Assembly (NCBI RefSeq): GCF_009729095.1
Contig: NZ_VTGX01000001.1
Span: 434,001 to 498,000 of the forward strand
DNA length: 64,000 nucleotides
Reading direction: 5' to 3'
DNA from: Mycolicibacterium sp. CBMA 247
GTDB taxonomy: Bacteria; Actinomycetota; Actinomycetes; Mycobacteriales; Mycobacteriaceae
Part shown: one piece after another, positions 22,294-31,313 of the stretch
Layout: each line of letters opens with the position of its first letter
Numbering within the stretch: position 1 is the first letter of the stretch
Notes under the pieces: model-generated
Told to the model about the DNA's origin: nothing
Database searches by the model: none
The model's input: only the letters and a program-made list of their open reading frames with translations
Translations under genes and position numbers: made by a program

Positions 22294-23360
22294 GCGCGTG
22301 TGATGGTCGCGCTGGCGATGACCTCGTCACCCTCGGCATCGGGCCGGTACAGCACCATGGTCTGGCCGGGTGCGACCCCGCGCAGCGGGGCCCGCAAGGT
22401 CACCTCGAGCCGGCCGTCGCGCAGCTCGGCCACCGCGTCGGTGATCCCGCCGTGCGCACGCACCTGAACGTGGCATTCCACCGGCCCCTGCGGCGCGGTC
22501 CCGCTGGTGAACACCGGCTTGTCGCCGGCCAGCTCCCACACCTCGAGGTCTTCGGCAGGTCCTACCCGCACCGTGCCCGTCTCGGCATCGATCGCGGTGA
22601 CATAGCGCGGTCGGCCGTCAGCGCCCGGTCCCGCGATACCCAGACCCTTGCGCTGCCCGATGGTGAAGCCATGCACGCCTTCGTGTTCGGCGAGCACCGT
22701 GCCACTGTCGTCGATCACCGCGCCGCGGCGGACCCCGATACGGGCGCCCAGGAATGCCTGGGTGTCCCCGGACGGGATGAAGCAGATGTCATGGCTGTCG
22801 GGCTTTTTCGCAACGGCCAGACCACGCTCGGCGGCCTCGGCCCGGATCTGCGGCTTGGGTGTGTCACCGATCGGGAAGATCGCATGCGAGAGCTGCTCGG
22901 CGGTCAGCACACCGAGCACGTAGGACTGGTCCTTGTCGGCATCGACCGCGCGGCGCAGCCGGCCATCGGCCAACCGCGCGTAGTGACCGGTGGCCACGGC
23001 GTCGAAGCCGAGCGCCAGCGCACGCGCAGCCAGCGCGGAGAACTTGATCCGCTCATTGCACCGCACACAGGGGTTCGGGGTCTCGCCGCGGGCGTAGGAC
23101 TCGACGAAGTCGTCGATCACGTCATCCTTGAACCGGTCGGCGAAATCCCATACATAGAACGGGATGTCGAGGATGTCGGCCACCCGGCGCGCATCGCCGG
23201 CGTCCTCCTTGGAGCAGCACCCCCGCGACCCGGTGCGCAATGTCCCCGGCGCCGACGACAGCGCCATATGCACTCCGACGACGTCATGACCGGCGTCCAC
23301 CATCCGCGCGGCGGCCACCGAGGAATCCACACCGCCGCTCATCGCGACCAGGACCCGCAT
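22290..23360 (-). CDS. mnmA: tRNA-specific 2-thiouridylase
   Basis: 356 aa. It thiolates U34 of tRNA(Lys/Glu/Gln) using persulfide sulfur from IscS. PP-loop [13 protein letters not shown] is near residue 8; the catalytic cysteines lie in [16 protein letters not shown] and [15 protein letters not shown]. The ATG at 23360 shares a base with the iscS stop (TGATG); upstream in-frame codons run inside iscS and were discarded. Direct coupling to the sulfur donor gene fits the reaction. Confidence 0.95.
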   Translation of the reverse strand: MRVLVAMSGGVDSSVAAARMVDAGHDVVGVHMALSSAPGTLRTGSRGCCSKEDAGDARRVADILDIPFYVWDFADRFKDDVIDDFVESYARGETPNPCVRCNERIKFSALAARALALGFDAVATGHYARLADGRLRRAVDADKDQSYVLGVLTAEQLSHAIFPIGDTPKPQIRAEAAERGLAVAKKPDSHDICFIPSGDTQAFLGARIGVRRGAVIDDSGTVLAEHEGVHGFTIGQRKGLGIAGPGADGRPRYVTAIDAETGTVRVGPAEDLEVWELAGDKPVFTSGTAPQGPVECHVQVRAHGGITDAVAELRDGRLEVTLRAPLRGVAPGQTMVLYRPDAEGDEVIASATITRA

Positions 23361-24583
23361 CAGGCCAGCCTTCCCGCGCTGGCCAGCGCGGCCTGCCGGG
23401 CCCGCTCGACGGCCGCGGGCAGCACCTCCAGCACCGCATCGATGTCGGCGTCGGTGCTGGTGTGCCCCAACGAGAATCGCAGTGATCCCCGCGCGGTGGC
23501 CGGGTCGGCACCCATGGCGATCAGGACGTGCGACGGCTGCGCCACTCCGGCGGTGCATGCCGAGCCGGTGGAGCATTCGATGCCCTTGGCGTCGAGCAGC
23601 ATCAGAAGCGAATCACCCTCGCAGCCACGGAATGTGAAGTGGGTGTTGGCAGGCAGCCGGCCGGCTGCCCTCGGCCCGTTGACATAGGTGTCCTCGATGG
23701 TGGACAGCACGCCGTCGATCAGCTTGTCCCGCAACGCCTGTACCCGGGAGCTGTGCTCGGCGAGCCCGCCGATGGCCACCTCGGCGGCCGCGGCCATCGC
23801 CACCGCACCGGCCACATCGGGCGTGCCGGAACGCACGTCGCGTTCCTGCCCGCCGCCGTGCAGCAGCGGCACACACGCGGTGTCGCGGCGCAACACCAGC
23901 GCGCCGACGCCCATCGGACCGCCGAACTTGTGTGCGGCGATGCTCATCGCCGCCAGCCCGGCGGCGGTGAAGTCGACCGGGATCTGGCCCACGGCCTGGA
24001 TGGCGTCGCTGTGCATCGGGACGTCGAACTCGGCCGAAATGGAAGCCAGCTCGGCGATCGGCATGATCGTGCCGACCTCGTTGTTGGCCCACATGATCGT
24101 GACCAGTGCGACGTCCTCGGGTCCGTCGCCGGCTTCAAGGGCCGAGCGCAGCGAGTCGGGCGTGACCGAACCCTCGGCGTCGACCGGCAGCCAGGTCACC
24201 TCGGCATCCTCATGGTCGACCAGCCACTGCACGGCGTCGAGCACGGCGTGATGCTCGACCGCGGTGGTGATGATCCGTCGCCGCGTCGGCTCGGCGTCGC
24301 GGCGGGCCCAGTAGATGCCCTTGACGGCGAGGTTGTCACTCTCGGTGCCACCGGCGGTGAAGATCACCTCCGAGGGGCGGCAGCCCAGCAGGCGGGCCAG
24401 GGTCTCGCGGGCCTCCTCCATCCGGCGCCGGGCCAGGCGTCCCGACCCGTGCAGCGAGGAGGCGTTGCCGACGCTCGCCAGCGCAGCCGTCATCGCTTCA
24501 ACAGCGGCTGGATGCATCGGTGTGGTGGCGGCGTGATCGAGGTAGACCTGCTGGCCTGAGGACGCCGTCGGGATGGAGGTCAT
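23360..24583 (-). CDS. iscS: Cysteine desulfurase
   Basis: 407 aa, PLP-dependent class V aminotransferase fold. [18 protein letters not shown] begins the fold; the PLP Lys is in [18 protein letters not shown] and the mobile active-site Cys is in [21 protein letters not shown]. It provides sulfur for Fe-S assembly and tRNA thiolation. Followed without a gap by mnmA. Confidence 0.95.
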   Translation of the reverse strand: MTSIPTASSGQQVYLDHAATTPMHPAAVEAMTAALASVGNASSLHGSGRLARRRMEEARETLARLLGCRPSEVIFTAGGTESDNLAVKGIYWARRDAEPTRRRIITTAVEHHAVLDAVQWLVDHEDAEVTWLPVDAEGSVTPDSLRSALEAGDGPEDVALVTIMWANNEVGTIMPIAELASISAEFDVPMHSDAIQAVGQIPVDFTAAGLAAMSIAAHKFGGPMGVGALVLRRDTACVPLLHGGGQERDVRSGTPDVAGAVAMAAAAEVAIGGLAEHSSRVQALRDKLIDGVLSTIEDTYVNGPRAAGRLPANTHFTFRGCEGDSLLMLLDAKGIECSTGSACTAGVAQPSHVLIAMGADPATARGSLRFSLGHTSTDADIDAVLEVLPAAVERARQAALASAGRLA

Positions 24584-24631
24584 AGCCTCTCCAGGATAGC
24601 CGCTGGCAGGCGACCCGCCCTCCCGCCGCCG

Positions 24632-25474
24632 TCAGGCCGCCAGAACGTGCGCAGGCGCGCCTGGGAGCCGCTGGTGGCCGCGCACCACCGCCTCGCACCG
24701 GCCGGCCAGCGCCCGGCGGTCCTCTCCCGGTAGCTGCAACGACCCGACGTGGACGTGACACACCGTGCGACGTGCGGTGATGACCCGCCGTATCGACCGC
24801 AGGAGGGTGTCCTCGCCCACGAACGCCGGGATCGTCGACGGCCGGCCGTCGCGGTGCCGGTATTCCAGCCGCAACGGTTGCACCGGCCGGGCCGCATCGA
24901 TCGCGGCCTGGAACATCGCCGGCCGAAACTGTCCGTACGCCAGCCCGCACCAGGTGGTGCCTTCCGGGAAGGCCACCACGGTGTGCCCGGCGCGCAGTCG
25001 TTCGGCCACGGTGTGCACCACCGCGGGCAGCCGGCGCAGGCTGCCGCGGTCGATCGGGATCACCTTCATCACCCGGGCCAGCCGGCCCACCGCGGGCCAT
25101 TCCACCAGATCCGCGCGGGCCACGAACGAGCCGGGCAGCACCGCGCCGACCGTGAAGATGTCCAGCCATGACACGTGACCGGTGACCACCAGCACACCCT
25201 GCAGGTTGCGAATAGGTCCGCCCGACAATGCGATTCGCACACCTAAGCAACGCAGCATCAACCGGCAGTAGAACCGCTGCAGGTGGGAGCGGCCCGGCAT
25301 CGGCACCGCCAGCAGCGGCACCCCGGGCGCCAGCAGAACGGCCATGACCACCCGCACCGAGGTGCGGATCCAGACCACGACCCGGCGGCCGGCGTCGGCG
25401 CCGCCTGCGTGTACGCAACTGGCATCGCACGATGCCTTGGGCAGCCAGGAGTGCTCACAGTCAGCCCTGGTCAT
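24632..25474 (-). CDS. 1-acyl-glycerol-3-phosphate acyltransferase family protein (PlsC/OlsA-like)
   Basis: 280 aa. A membrane segment (VRVVMAVLLAPGVPLLAVPMPG) precedes the acyltransferase motifs HVSWLD (HX4D) and FPEGTTWCG (substrate-binding block III). It transfers an acyl group to a lyso-lipid hydroxyl at the membrane. It overlaps the GNAT gene upstream by four bases (ATGA), the arrangement of bacterial olsB-olsA ornithine-lipid genes. Corresponds to Rv3026c. A Cys/His-rich N-terminal stretch of about 25 residues is of unknown meaning. Confidence 0.85.
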   Translation of the reverse strand: MTRADCEHSWLPKASCDASCVHAGGADAGRRVVVWIRTSVRVVMAVLLAPGVPLLAVPMPGRSHLQRFYCRLMLRCLGVRIALSGGPIRNLQGVLVVTGHVSWLDIFTVGAVLPGSFVARADLVEWPAVGRLARVMKVIPIDRGSLRRLPAVVHTVAERLRAGHTVVAFPEGTTWCGLAYGQFRPAMFQAAIDAARPVQPLRLEYRHRDGRPSTIPAFVGEDTLLRSIRRVITARRTVCHVHVGSLQLPGEDRRALAGRCEAVVRGHQRLPGAPAHVLAA

Positions 25475-26319
25475 GACGCACCCCCGGTCATCCCGTCAGC
25501 CAGGTCGGCGGCCGCCGAGACCGACCGCAGGCGCTTGAGGTAGCGGACGTCGGCGCGGCGCTTGTCCAGCAGGGCCGGGAAATCGCCCACCCCGAACTCG
25601 GGATCGTGAGCGGGTTCCCCGCACACCTGCGCTCCGAGCCGCAGATATCCCCGCATCAGCGGTGGCACCGTGGTCCGCGACGGCGGGTCGATGTCGTCGA
25701 GCCCAGTGCCGTCCAGGACCACCGGCCGGTACGGGTACACCGTGTATTCGGCGGGTGCGGCGTGCCGGCGCCGCACGAAGTCACGGACCCCGCGGATCTG
25801 GGTTCCCGGCGGGCCGTCGGCGTTGCCCGCGACCGGCACCGATACGCAGCCGGTCACGTAGTCGTACCCGGAGCGGTCGAGGTAGGCCAGGATGCCCGCC
25901 CACATCAGCAGGACGACGGCGCCGTTGCGGTGATCGGCCCGCACCACCGCACGGCCCATCTCGACCAGCGAGGGCCGCAGCGCGTCGAGGCCCCGCACGT
26001 CGAACTCGGTGGCGGTGTACAGGCCGCCCGCGGCGATGGCGCCCGGCGGCGGCAGCATCCGGTAGCAGCCCACCAGCTCACCGGTGCGGTCCTCACGCAC
26101 CAGCAGGTGGTCGCAGTGCTCGTCGAACCGGTCGGCGTCACGTCCATCGGCAGCCCCGGTGAGTGCGAATCCGGGTTCGGAGGTGAACACGTCATGCCGG
26201 AGCCGCTGGGCGGCCTCGATGAGCTCGGGATCGGCGGACAACAACAGGGTGTAGCGCGGCGCATCGGGCGCCGCGCTGTCGGCGTGATCAGCGGCGATGA
26301 GTACAGATGCAGTGCTCAT
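25471..26319 (-). CDS. GNAT-type N-acyltransferase, OlsB/autoinducer-synthase-like
   Basis: 282 aa. YTLLLSADPELIEAAQRLRHDVFTSEPGF and DRFDEHCDHLLVREDRTGELVGCYRMLPP are typical of the hemolysin-associated acyltransferase family that contains ornithine-ACP N-acyltransferase OlsB; VEMGRAVVRADHRNGAVVLLMWAGI is the acyl-CoA/ACP pocket. With the coupled PlsC-type gene it may make an acylated amino-acid lipid. Corresponds to Rv3027c. The amino-acid substrate is inferred only. Confidence 0.78.
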   Translation of the reverse strand: MSTASVLIAADHADSAAPDAPRYTLLLSADPELIEAAQRLRHDVFTSEPGFALTGAADGRDADRFDEHCDHLLVREDRTGELVGCYRMLPPPGAIAAGGLYTATEFDVRGLDALRPSLVEMGRAVVRADHRNGAVVLLMWAGILAYLDRSGYDYVTGCVSVPVAGNADGPPGTQIRGVRDFVRRRHAAPAEYTVYPYRPVVLDGTGLDDIDPPSRTTVPPLMRGYLRLGAQVCGEPAHDPEFGVGDFPALLDKRRADVRYLKRLRSVSAAADLADGMTGGAS

Positions 26320-26407
26320 AGCCAGACGGTCGCCCAGCCGGGTCTCCGTAGGGCATCACCCGTGTGACATGTCCGTGAGCACCAGGTGACGTTTTGTACG
26401 GCCGGGG

Positions 26408-27067
26408 TCAATCGTCGAGAAACACCACGTTCTCGCTGATCGGATTGCGCGGTGTATCCAGGTTGTTGGCCGGAAATGCCTGGTCGGCATAGCCGATCGA
26501 CAGGCCGCAGCGGATCGTCAGATCGTCCGGGATGCCGAGCTGTTCACGCAGCACGTCCGGGTAGAACCCGATCGACACCTGTACGCAACTACCCAGACCC
26601 CGTTCGTTCAACGCCAGCAGCAGGGTCTGCACAAACATGCCGACACCCATCGCGTCCACGTTGCCGAAATCGCGATGCATGCACACCACCCCGGCGACCG
26701 GGGCGCCGAAGAATTGCCAGTTGCGCCGCTGAGCCGCCCAGCGACCCTCGGCATCGTCGCGGGCGATCCCCATCGCGCCGTACACCATGGCACCGCTCTC
26801 CCTGCGCAGGTGAGCGAACCGCGGCGGCAGGCCCGCAGTGCCCACCGCCGGGGGCGCCGCTTCGACCGCGGCGAGCAGTGCCTCCACCAGCCGGGCACGT
26901 CGCTCGCCAGTGGCGAAGACGACGTGCCATGGTTGGCTGTTGGAGTTCGACGGCGCCCGGATTGCCAACCCGAGCGCCTCGTCGAGAAGCTCACGCGGAA
27001 CGGGCTTGTCCGGCAAGAACATCCGTGATGACCGACGCGACCGGACGACGTCGCCGAACTCGGTCAT
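26408..27067 (-). CDS. Nitroreductase family protein
   Basis: 219 aa from the ATG at 27067, which shares one base with the cupin stop (TGATG). FMN-binding motif RSRRSSRMF near the N-terminus, then LAIRAPSNSNSQPWHVVFATG and the C-terminal GLGSCVQVSIGFYPDVLREQLGIPDDLTIRCGLSIGYAD. It should be an NAD(P)H/FMN reductase of nitro- or quinone compounds. Last gene of the NmrA-cupin-nitroreductase operon. Confidence 0.87.
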   Translation of the reverse strand: MTEFGDVVRSRRSSRMFLPDKPVPRELLDEALGLAIRAPSNSNSQPWHVVFATGERRARLVEALLAAVEAAPPAVGTAGLPPRFAHLRRESGAMVYGAMGIARDDAEGRWAAQRRNWQFFGAPVAGVVCMHRDFGNVDAMGVGMFVQTLLLALNERGLGSCVQVSIGFYPDVLREQLGIPDDLTIRCGLSIGYADQAFPANNLDTPRNPISENVVFLDD

Positions 27068-27477
27068 CAGCGGACTCGCCGGCCCTTGCGGGCTTCGAGC
27101 TCCTCGTCGTCGACGATGACGAGCATCGGTTGACCGGGCACGCACAGCATGTTGACGAGGAACCGCAGCGGAACGTCGTCACGGTTGTTGGCATCGGAGT
27201 AGTGGATGACGTCGCCGCCAGGCTCCCAGAACGCCTCCCCGGCCTTGACCACCCGCGGCGCCTCACCCTCCAACTCGAAGAGCATCTCCCCCTCGAGCAC
27301 ATAACCGAAGGCAGGTCCGGCGGGATGGCGGTGTGGCGGCGCCCCGGGTGACCCCGCGGGCCACTCGATGACCGTTGTCATCACCTCGGCGTTCGGCGGG
27401 ATGAACGGCGGTGTCACACTGCCGATCACGGTCATTGCGTCGTGAAGCGCCTTTTCGCGCTCAGCTGAGACAGGCAT
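27067..27477 (-). CDS. Cupin domain protein
   Basis: 136 aa from the ATG at 27477. Cupin motif 1 PHRHPAGPAFGYVLEGEMLFELEGE carries the two His and one Glu metal ligands, motif 2 AGEAFWEPGGDVIHYSDANNRDDVPLRFLV the final His. Single-domain cupins of this kind bind Fe, Mn or Zn and may be dioxygenase-like or ligand sensors. It starts 1 nt after the NmrA gene stop. Confidence 0.83.
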   Translation of the reverse strand: MPVSAEREKALHDAMTVIGSVTPPFIPPNAEVMTTVIEWPAGSPGAPPHRHPAGPAFGYVLEGEMLFELEGEAPRVVKAGEAFWEPGGDVIHYSDANNRDDVPLRFLVNMLCVPGQPMLVIVDDEELEARKGRRVR

Positions 27478-27478
27478 G

Positions 27479-28222
27479 TCAGTGCGCCGCGAGCCAGTCG
27501 GCGAAGTGAGTTTCGGCAAGAACCCCGTCGTCGCCGGTGACCAGGCTGTTGTCATCGACGGCGGTGCCGAAATAGGTCGCCCGCGGATCGATCACCACCG
27601 GCTTGTCCTCGCCCCGCTTCGCCAGCACTGCCCGGGCCATGTCGGCGAACGAAAGTTTTTCGGGCCCACCGATGTTCACGATTCCGTTGAGCGGAGCACC
27701 CTGGGCGGCCTTGGCCACCTGCGCGGCGACATCGTCGACCGAGATCAGCTGGATACGCGCATCCGGCACCCGCACCTCGTCTCCGACAACCAGGGTTTGG
27801 GTGATGGCTTCGGCGAACTCCTGGAACTGGGTGGCCCGCACGATCGTGTAGGGCAGACCGGAACCGGTGATGTTCTTCTCCTGGGCCACCTTGGCCCGCA
27901 TGTAACCGCTGTCCGGCAGGCCGTCCGCCCCGACAATGGACAACGCGACGTAATGTCCGACGCCGGTCTCCTTCGCCGCCGCCGCCAGGTTGCGCGAGGA
28001 CGCGGTGAAAAAGTCCATCACCGGGCCGTCGTCGAACGAGGGCGAGTTGACCACGTCGACAAGTACCTCGGCACCGCTGAGCGCCGGCACCAGACCCTCA
28101 CCGGTGAGGACATTGGCACCCGACGAAAGGGAGGCAGCGACCACGTCGTGCCCTGCCTCGGTGAGCATCCGCACGACCCGCGAGCCGATCTGGCCACTGG
28201 CACCTATCACTGTGATTTTCAT
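27479..28222 (-). CDS. NmrA-like/SDR NAD(P)-binding protein
   Basis: 247 aa from the ATG at 28222, chosen because an AGAAAGGTG ribosome site lies 8 nt upstream and MKITVIGASGQIGSRVVRML is the canonical Rossmann start. Later motifs YVALSIVGADGLPDSGYMRAKVAQEKNITGSGLPYTIVRATQFQEFAEAI match the atypical SDR (NmrA/HSCARG) group. First gene of a three-gene unit with cupin and nitroreductase; a redox or xenobiotic response is a reasonable guess. Confidence 0.83.
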   Translation of the reverse strand: MKITVIGASGQIGSRVVRMLTEAGHDVVAASLSSGANVLTGEGLVPALSGAEVLVDVVNSPSFDDGPVMDFFTASSRNLAAAAKETGVGHYVALSIVGADGLPDSGYMRAKVAQEKNITGSGLPYTIVRATQFQEFAEAITQTLVVGDEVRVPDARIQLISVDDVAAQVAKAAQGAPLNGIVNIGGPEKLSFADMARAVLAKRGEDKPVVIDPRATYFGTAVDDNSLVTGDDGVLAETHFADWLAAH

Positions 28223-28370
28223 TGTGCGAACACCTTTCTCGACTGGTCTCACCGAGTGAAAACCGCCATCCGGTGACGACATCAAGCCTGGCACCGCAGG
28301 CCGAGAATGGAACCCTGGAAAATCCGTAGTCTGCGCGTCTGTCGGCACCACGCGTCCCAATGTCCCGCCC

Positions 28371-28418
28371 TGTCACGCCAGAGTGGCTCTCGACGCCGGG
28401 AGCCACTCTGGCGTGACA
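28371..28418. repeat. Perfect 19-bp inverted repeat in intergenic DNA
   Basis: Arms 28371-28389 and 28400-28418 are perfect reverse complements with a 10-nt loop. An outer CCCAA (28356-28360) can also pair with TTGGG (28420-28424). It lies upstream of the NmrA operon and downstream of the etfA terminator, so it is neither's obvious terminator. It could be a dispersed palindromic repeat, an RNA hairpin or a regulatory site. Confidence 0.7.
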
Positions 28419-28462
28419 TTTGGGAGCCGGGCACGCCGCAACCCGGCCCCGAAGAAACGCAA

Positions 28463-28491
28463 AACCCCGGCGCACCAGGTGCGCCGGGGTT
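28463..28491 (-). terminator. Intrinsic terminator of etfBA
   Basis: A perfect 14-bp GC-rich inverted repeat (28463-28476 with 28478-28491; realistic loop of about 5 nt) starts 27 nt beyond the etfA stop. On the minus strand the stem is followed by TTTTGCGTTTCTTC, a T-rich tail. Flanking AACGC/GCGTT can extend the stem. Confidence 0.8.
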
Positions 28492-28517
28492 CGCGTTGAC
28501 TACTGGTCGAACGACCG

Positions 28518-29477
28518 TCAGCCCTTGCGGGCCTTGACCGCGTCGGTCAGCTGCGGGCCGACCTTGAACAGGTCACCGATGATGCCGAGGTCGGCGATCT
28601 CGAAGATCGGGGCTTCCTCGTCCTTGTTCACCGCGATGATCGTCTTCGACGTCTGCATGCCGGCGCGGTGCTGGATCGCGCCCGAGATGCCGAGGGCGAT
28701 GTACAGCTGCGGCGACACGGTCTTACCGGTCTGGCCGACCTGGAACTGGCCACCGTAGTAACCCGAGTCGACCGCGGCGCGCGAGGCACCGACTGCGGCG
28801 CCGAAGGCGTCGGCAAGCGGCTCGATGACCTGGTGGAAGCCGTCCTCGCCGCCCACGCCACGGCCGCCGGCGACCACGACGCTGGCCTCGGTGAGCTCGG
28901 GGCGGTCACCGGCGACGGCGGGCTCGCGCTTGGTGATCTTGGTCGCGGTCTCGGCCTGGGCCGGGACCTCGACGTTGACGACCTCGCCGGCACCGTCGGC
29001 GGGGGCGGCCTCGATCGAGCCCGGACGCACCGTGATCACCGGGGTGTCACTGGTGACCTGGGCCTCGACGGTGAAGGCGCCACCGAAGATGGAATGGATA
29101 CCCACTGCACCTTCGCGGACCTCGACCACGTCGACCAGCAGGCCCGAGCCGATGCGGGCGGCCAGCCGGGCGGCGATTTCCTTGCCGTCGGCGGTGGCGG
29201 CGACGATCACGCCGGCGGGGGCGGCCGACTCGGCCAGTCCGGCCAGCACGTCGACCACGGGGGTGATCAGGTAGCTCTCCGCGTCGTCGGACTCGGCGAC
29301 GTAGACCTTGGCCGCGCCGGCGGCCTTCAGACCGTCGACCAGCGGAGCGGCGGTGCCCGGCTTGCCCACCACAACAGCGGCAGGCTCGCCCAGGACCCGG
29401 GCGGCGGTGATGAGCTCGGCGCTGACCTTCTTCAAAGCGCCTTCGGAGTGCTCAACGAGCACAAGTACTTCAGCCAT
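28518..29477 (-). CDS. etfA: Electron transfer flavoprotein alpha subunit
   Basis: 319 aa (FixB type). [26 protein letters not shown] is the N-terminal domain; the C-terminal FAD domain has [37 protein letters not shown] and [24 protein letters not shown], with Gln-His near the flavin. ETF carries electrons from acyl-CoA dehydrogenases to the membrane oxidoreductase. Order etfB-etfA with a 46-nt gap as in Rv3029c-Rv3028c. Confidence 0.96.
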   Translation of the reverse strand: MAEVLVLVEHSEGALKKVSAELITAARVLGEPAAVVVGKPGTAAPLVDGLKAAGAAKVYVAESDDAESYLITPVVDVLAGLAESAAPAGVIVAATADGKEIAARLAARIGSGLLVDVVEVREGAVGIHSIFGGAFTVEAQVTSDTPVITVRPGSIEAAPADGAGEVVNVEVPAQAETATKITKREPAVAGDRPELTEASVVVAGGRGVGGEDGFHQVIEPLADAFGAAVGASRAAVDSGYYGGQFQVGQTGKTVSPQLYIALGISGAIQHRAGMQTSKTIIAVNKDEEAPIFEIADLGIIGDLFKVGPQLTDAVKARKG

Positions 29478-29523
29478 GAGTTCTCGTTATGTCTTTCGGG
29501 AGTAGGTGGTCTAGGCCAGCTGC

Positions 29524-30315
29524 CTAGATGAGTTTCTGCGCGACCAGGTACTCGGCAATCTTGGTACCGCCGTCACCCTCGTCGGTCACCTTCTCACCGG
29601 CGGTCTTCGGCGGCTTCGGGGTCGCAGACAGCACCTTGGAACCGGCATTGGCAACGCCGACCTCGTCGGCCTCCACGCCGATCTCGGCGAGGGTGAGCAC
29701 GGTGACTTCCTTCTTCTTCGCGGCCATGATGCCCTTGAAGGAGGGGAAGCGGGGCTCATTGATCTTCTCGTTGACGCTGACCACGGCCGGCAGAGTCGCC
29801 TCGAGGGTGAACACGCCGTCGTCGGTCTCGCGCTCGGCGGTGACCTTGCCGCCCTCGACGGTCAGCTTGCGCACGTGGGTGAGCTGCGGCAGGCCCAGGT
29901 ACTCGGCGATCACGGCCGGGACCGCGCCGCCGACACCGTCGGTGGCCTCGTTACCGGCGATGACCAGCTCGGTGCCCTCGATGGTGCCCAGCGCGCGGGC
30001 CAGCGCCCACCCCGTCTGGATCACATCGGAGCCGTGCAGGCCGTCGTCCTTGAGGTGCACAGCCTTGTCGGCACCCATGGACAGCGCCTTACGGATCGCC
30101 TCGTTGGCGCGCTCCGGGCCGGCGGTCAGCACGGTGACAGTGCTGTCTCCGCCCTCACGCTCCTTGATCAACAGCGCCTCTTCCACGGCGCGCTCGTTGA
30201 TCTCGTCGAGCACGGCGTCGGCAGCCTCGCGGTCGAGGGTGAAATCGCCGTCGGACAGCTTGCGCTCCGACCAAGTGTCTGGGACCTGTTTGATCAGGAC
30301 CACGATGTTCGTCAT
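29524..30315 (-). CDS. etfB: Electron transfer flavoprotein beta subunit
   Basis: 263 aa (FixA type). MTNIVVLIKQVPDTWSERKLSDGDFTLDREAADAVLDEINERAVEEALLIKE is the canonical start, and the AMP-binding part includes VIAGNEATDGVGGAVPAVIAEYLGLPQLTHV. It pairs with EtfA for beta-oxidation electron flow. A GAGGAGG ribosome site lies 13 nt upstream of the ATG. The promoter region has a -10 box embedded in a palindrome. Confidence 0.96.
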   Translation of the reverse strand: MTNIVVLIKQVPDTWSERKLSDGDFTLDREAADAVLDEINERAVEEALLIKEREGGDSTVTVLTAGPERANEAIRKALSMGADKAVHLKDDGLHGSDVIQTGWALARALGTIEGTELVIAGNEATDGVGGAVPAVIAEYLGLPQLTHVRKLTVEGGKVTAERETDDGVFTLEATLPAVVSVNEKINEPRFPSFKGIMAAKKKEVTVLTLAEIGVEADEVGVANAGSKVLSATPKPPKTAGEKVTDEGDGGTKIAEYLVAQKLI

Positions 30316-30383
30316 GACTCTGGTTCGTCCTCCTCGATGAGACCGGTGGCCCGGCTCATATCACGTTCTAAGCAACTTGCACC

Positions 30384-30401
30384 ATGTTACCGGTCGGTAA
30401 C
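30384..30401 (-). promoter_or_regulatory. etfBA promoter -10 overlapping a palindromic operator
   Basis: GTTACCG-gt-CGGTAAC (30386-30401) is a perfect inverted repeat of 7 bp with a 2-nt spacer, like TetR-family operators. On the minus strand TAACAT (complement of 30384-30389) overlaps it and fits TAnnnT. A repressor bound here would block etfBA transcription. The regulator is not identified. Confidence 0.5.
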
Positions 30402-30516
30402 TTACGATGGTTCGCAGAAACACCATAGCTGGTCGGACTTTGTATTCCGTCTCCCCTACCACACCCCTGAGGTAAGGCAACTGTTCGCGGATAGGCCACC
30501 ACCGCTTCGCCTGGGT

Positions 30517-30522
30517 TAGCCT
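30517..30522 (+). promoter_or_regulatory. -10 element of the MGLP methyltransferase gene (leaderless)
   Basis: TAGCCT ends 8 nt before the ATG at 30531, with no Shine-Dalgarno sequence between them. Confidence 0.5.
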
Positions 30523-30530
30523 GCCTTCCA

Positions 30531-31313
30531 ATGAGCGCATTCGTTGGCGACCCGGATAACGCCTTGCCCCTGACGGGCGAGCGGACCATCCCCGGCATGG
30601 CCGAGGAGAATTACTGGTTTCGCCGTCATGAGGTGGTGTATCAGCGATTGGCCGACCGGTGCGTCGATCGCGAGGTCCTGGAGGCCGGCTGCGGTGAGGG
30701 CTACGGCGCCGATCTGATCGCCAATGTGGCCCGCCGGGTCGTCGCGCTGGACTACGACGAGGCCACGGTGGCACACGTGCGAGCCCGCTACCCCAGGGTG
30801 GACATCCGGCACGGCAACCTCGCCGAGCTGCCCCTGGCCGACGGGTCGGTCGACGTCGTCGTCAACTTCCAGGTCATCGAACACCTGTGGGACCAGGCGC
30901 AGTTCGTCTCAGAGTGTTTCCGGGTGCTGCGCCCGGGAGGCGTGTTTCTCGTCTCCACCCCCAACCGCATCACCTTCTCCCCCGGCCGGGACACCCCGCT
31001 CAATCCGTTCCACACCCGTGAACTCAACGCCGCGGAGCTGACCGAATTGCTGCACGACGCCGGATTCACCGTCGAGTCGATGCTCGGGGTGTTTCATGGC
31101 GCCGGGCTCGCAGAGCTCGACGCCCGGCACGGCGGCTCGATCATCGAGGCACAGGTGCAGCGCGCCGTGGCCGACGCACCGTGGTCCGAGCAGCTACTCG
31201 CCGACGTCGCCGCGGTGAGCATCGACGACTTCGATCTGACCCCAGCCGTTGGGCCCGACAGCCGCAACATTGACGACAGCCTCGACCTGGTGGCAATCGC
31301 GGTGCGGCCGTGA
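30531..31313 (+). CDS. SAM-dependent methyltransferase (Rv3030-like, MGLP cluster)
   Basis: 260 aa class I methyltransferase. LEAGCGEGYGADLIANVARRVVALDYDE is SAM motif I, DVVVNFQVIEHLWDQ motif II, and LRPGGVFLVSTPN motif III. It heads the cluster with GH57 and GT4 genes implicated in 6-O-methylglucose lipopolysaccharide synthesis in mycobacteria, and is the presumed sugar 6-O-methyltransferase (published inference for Rv3030). Its TGA overlaps the GTG of the GH57 gene. Confidence 0.87.
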   Translation: MSAFVGDPDNALPLTGERTIPGMAEENYWFRRHEVVYQRLADRCVDREVLEAGCGEGYGADLIANVARRVVALDYDEATVAHVRARYPRVDIRHGNLAELPLADGSVDVVVNFQVIEHLWDQAQFVSECFRVLRPGGVFLVSTPNRITFSPGRDTPLNPFHTRELNAAELTELLHDAGFTVESMLGVFHGAGLAELDARHGGSIIEAQVQRAVADAPWSEQLLADVAAVSIDDFDLTPAVGPDSRNIDDSLDLVAIAVRP

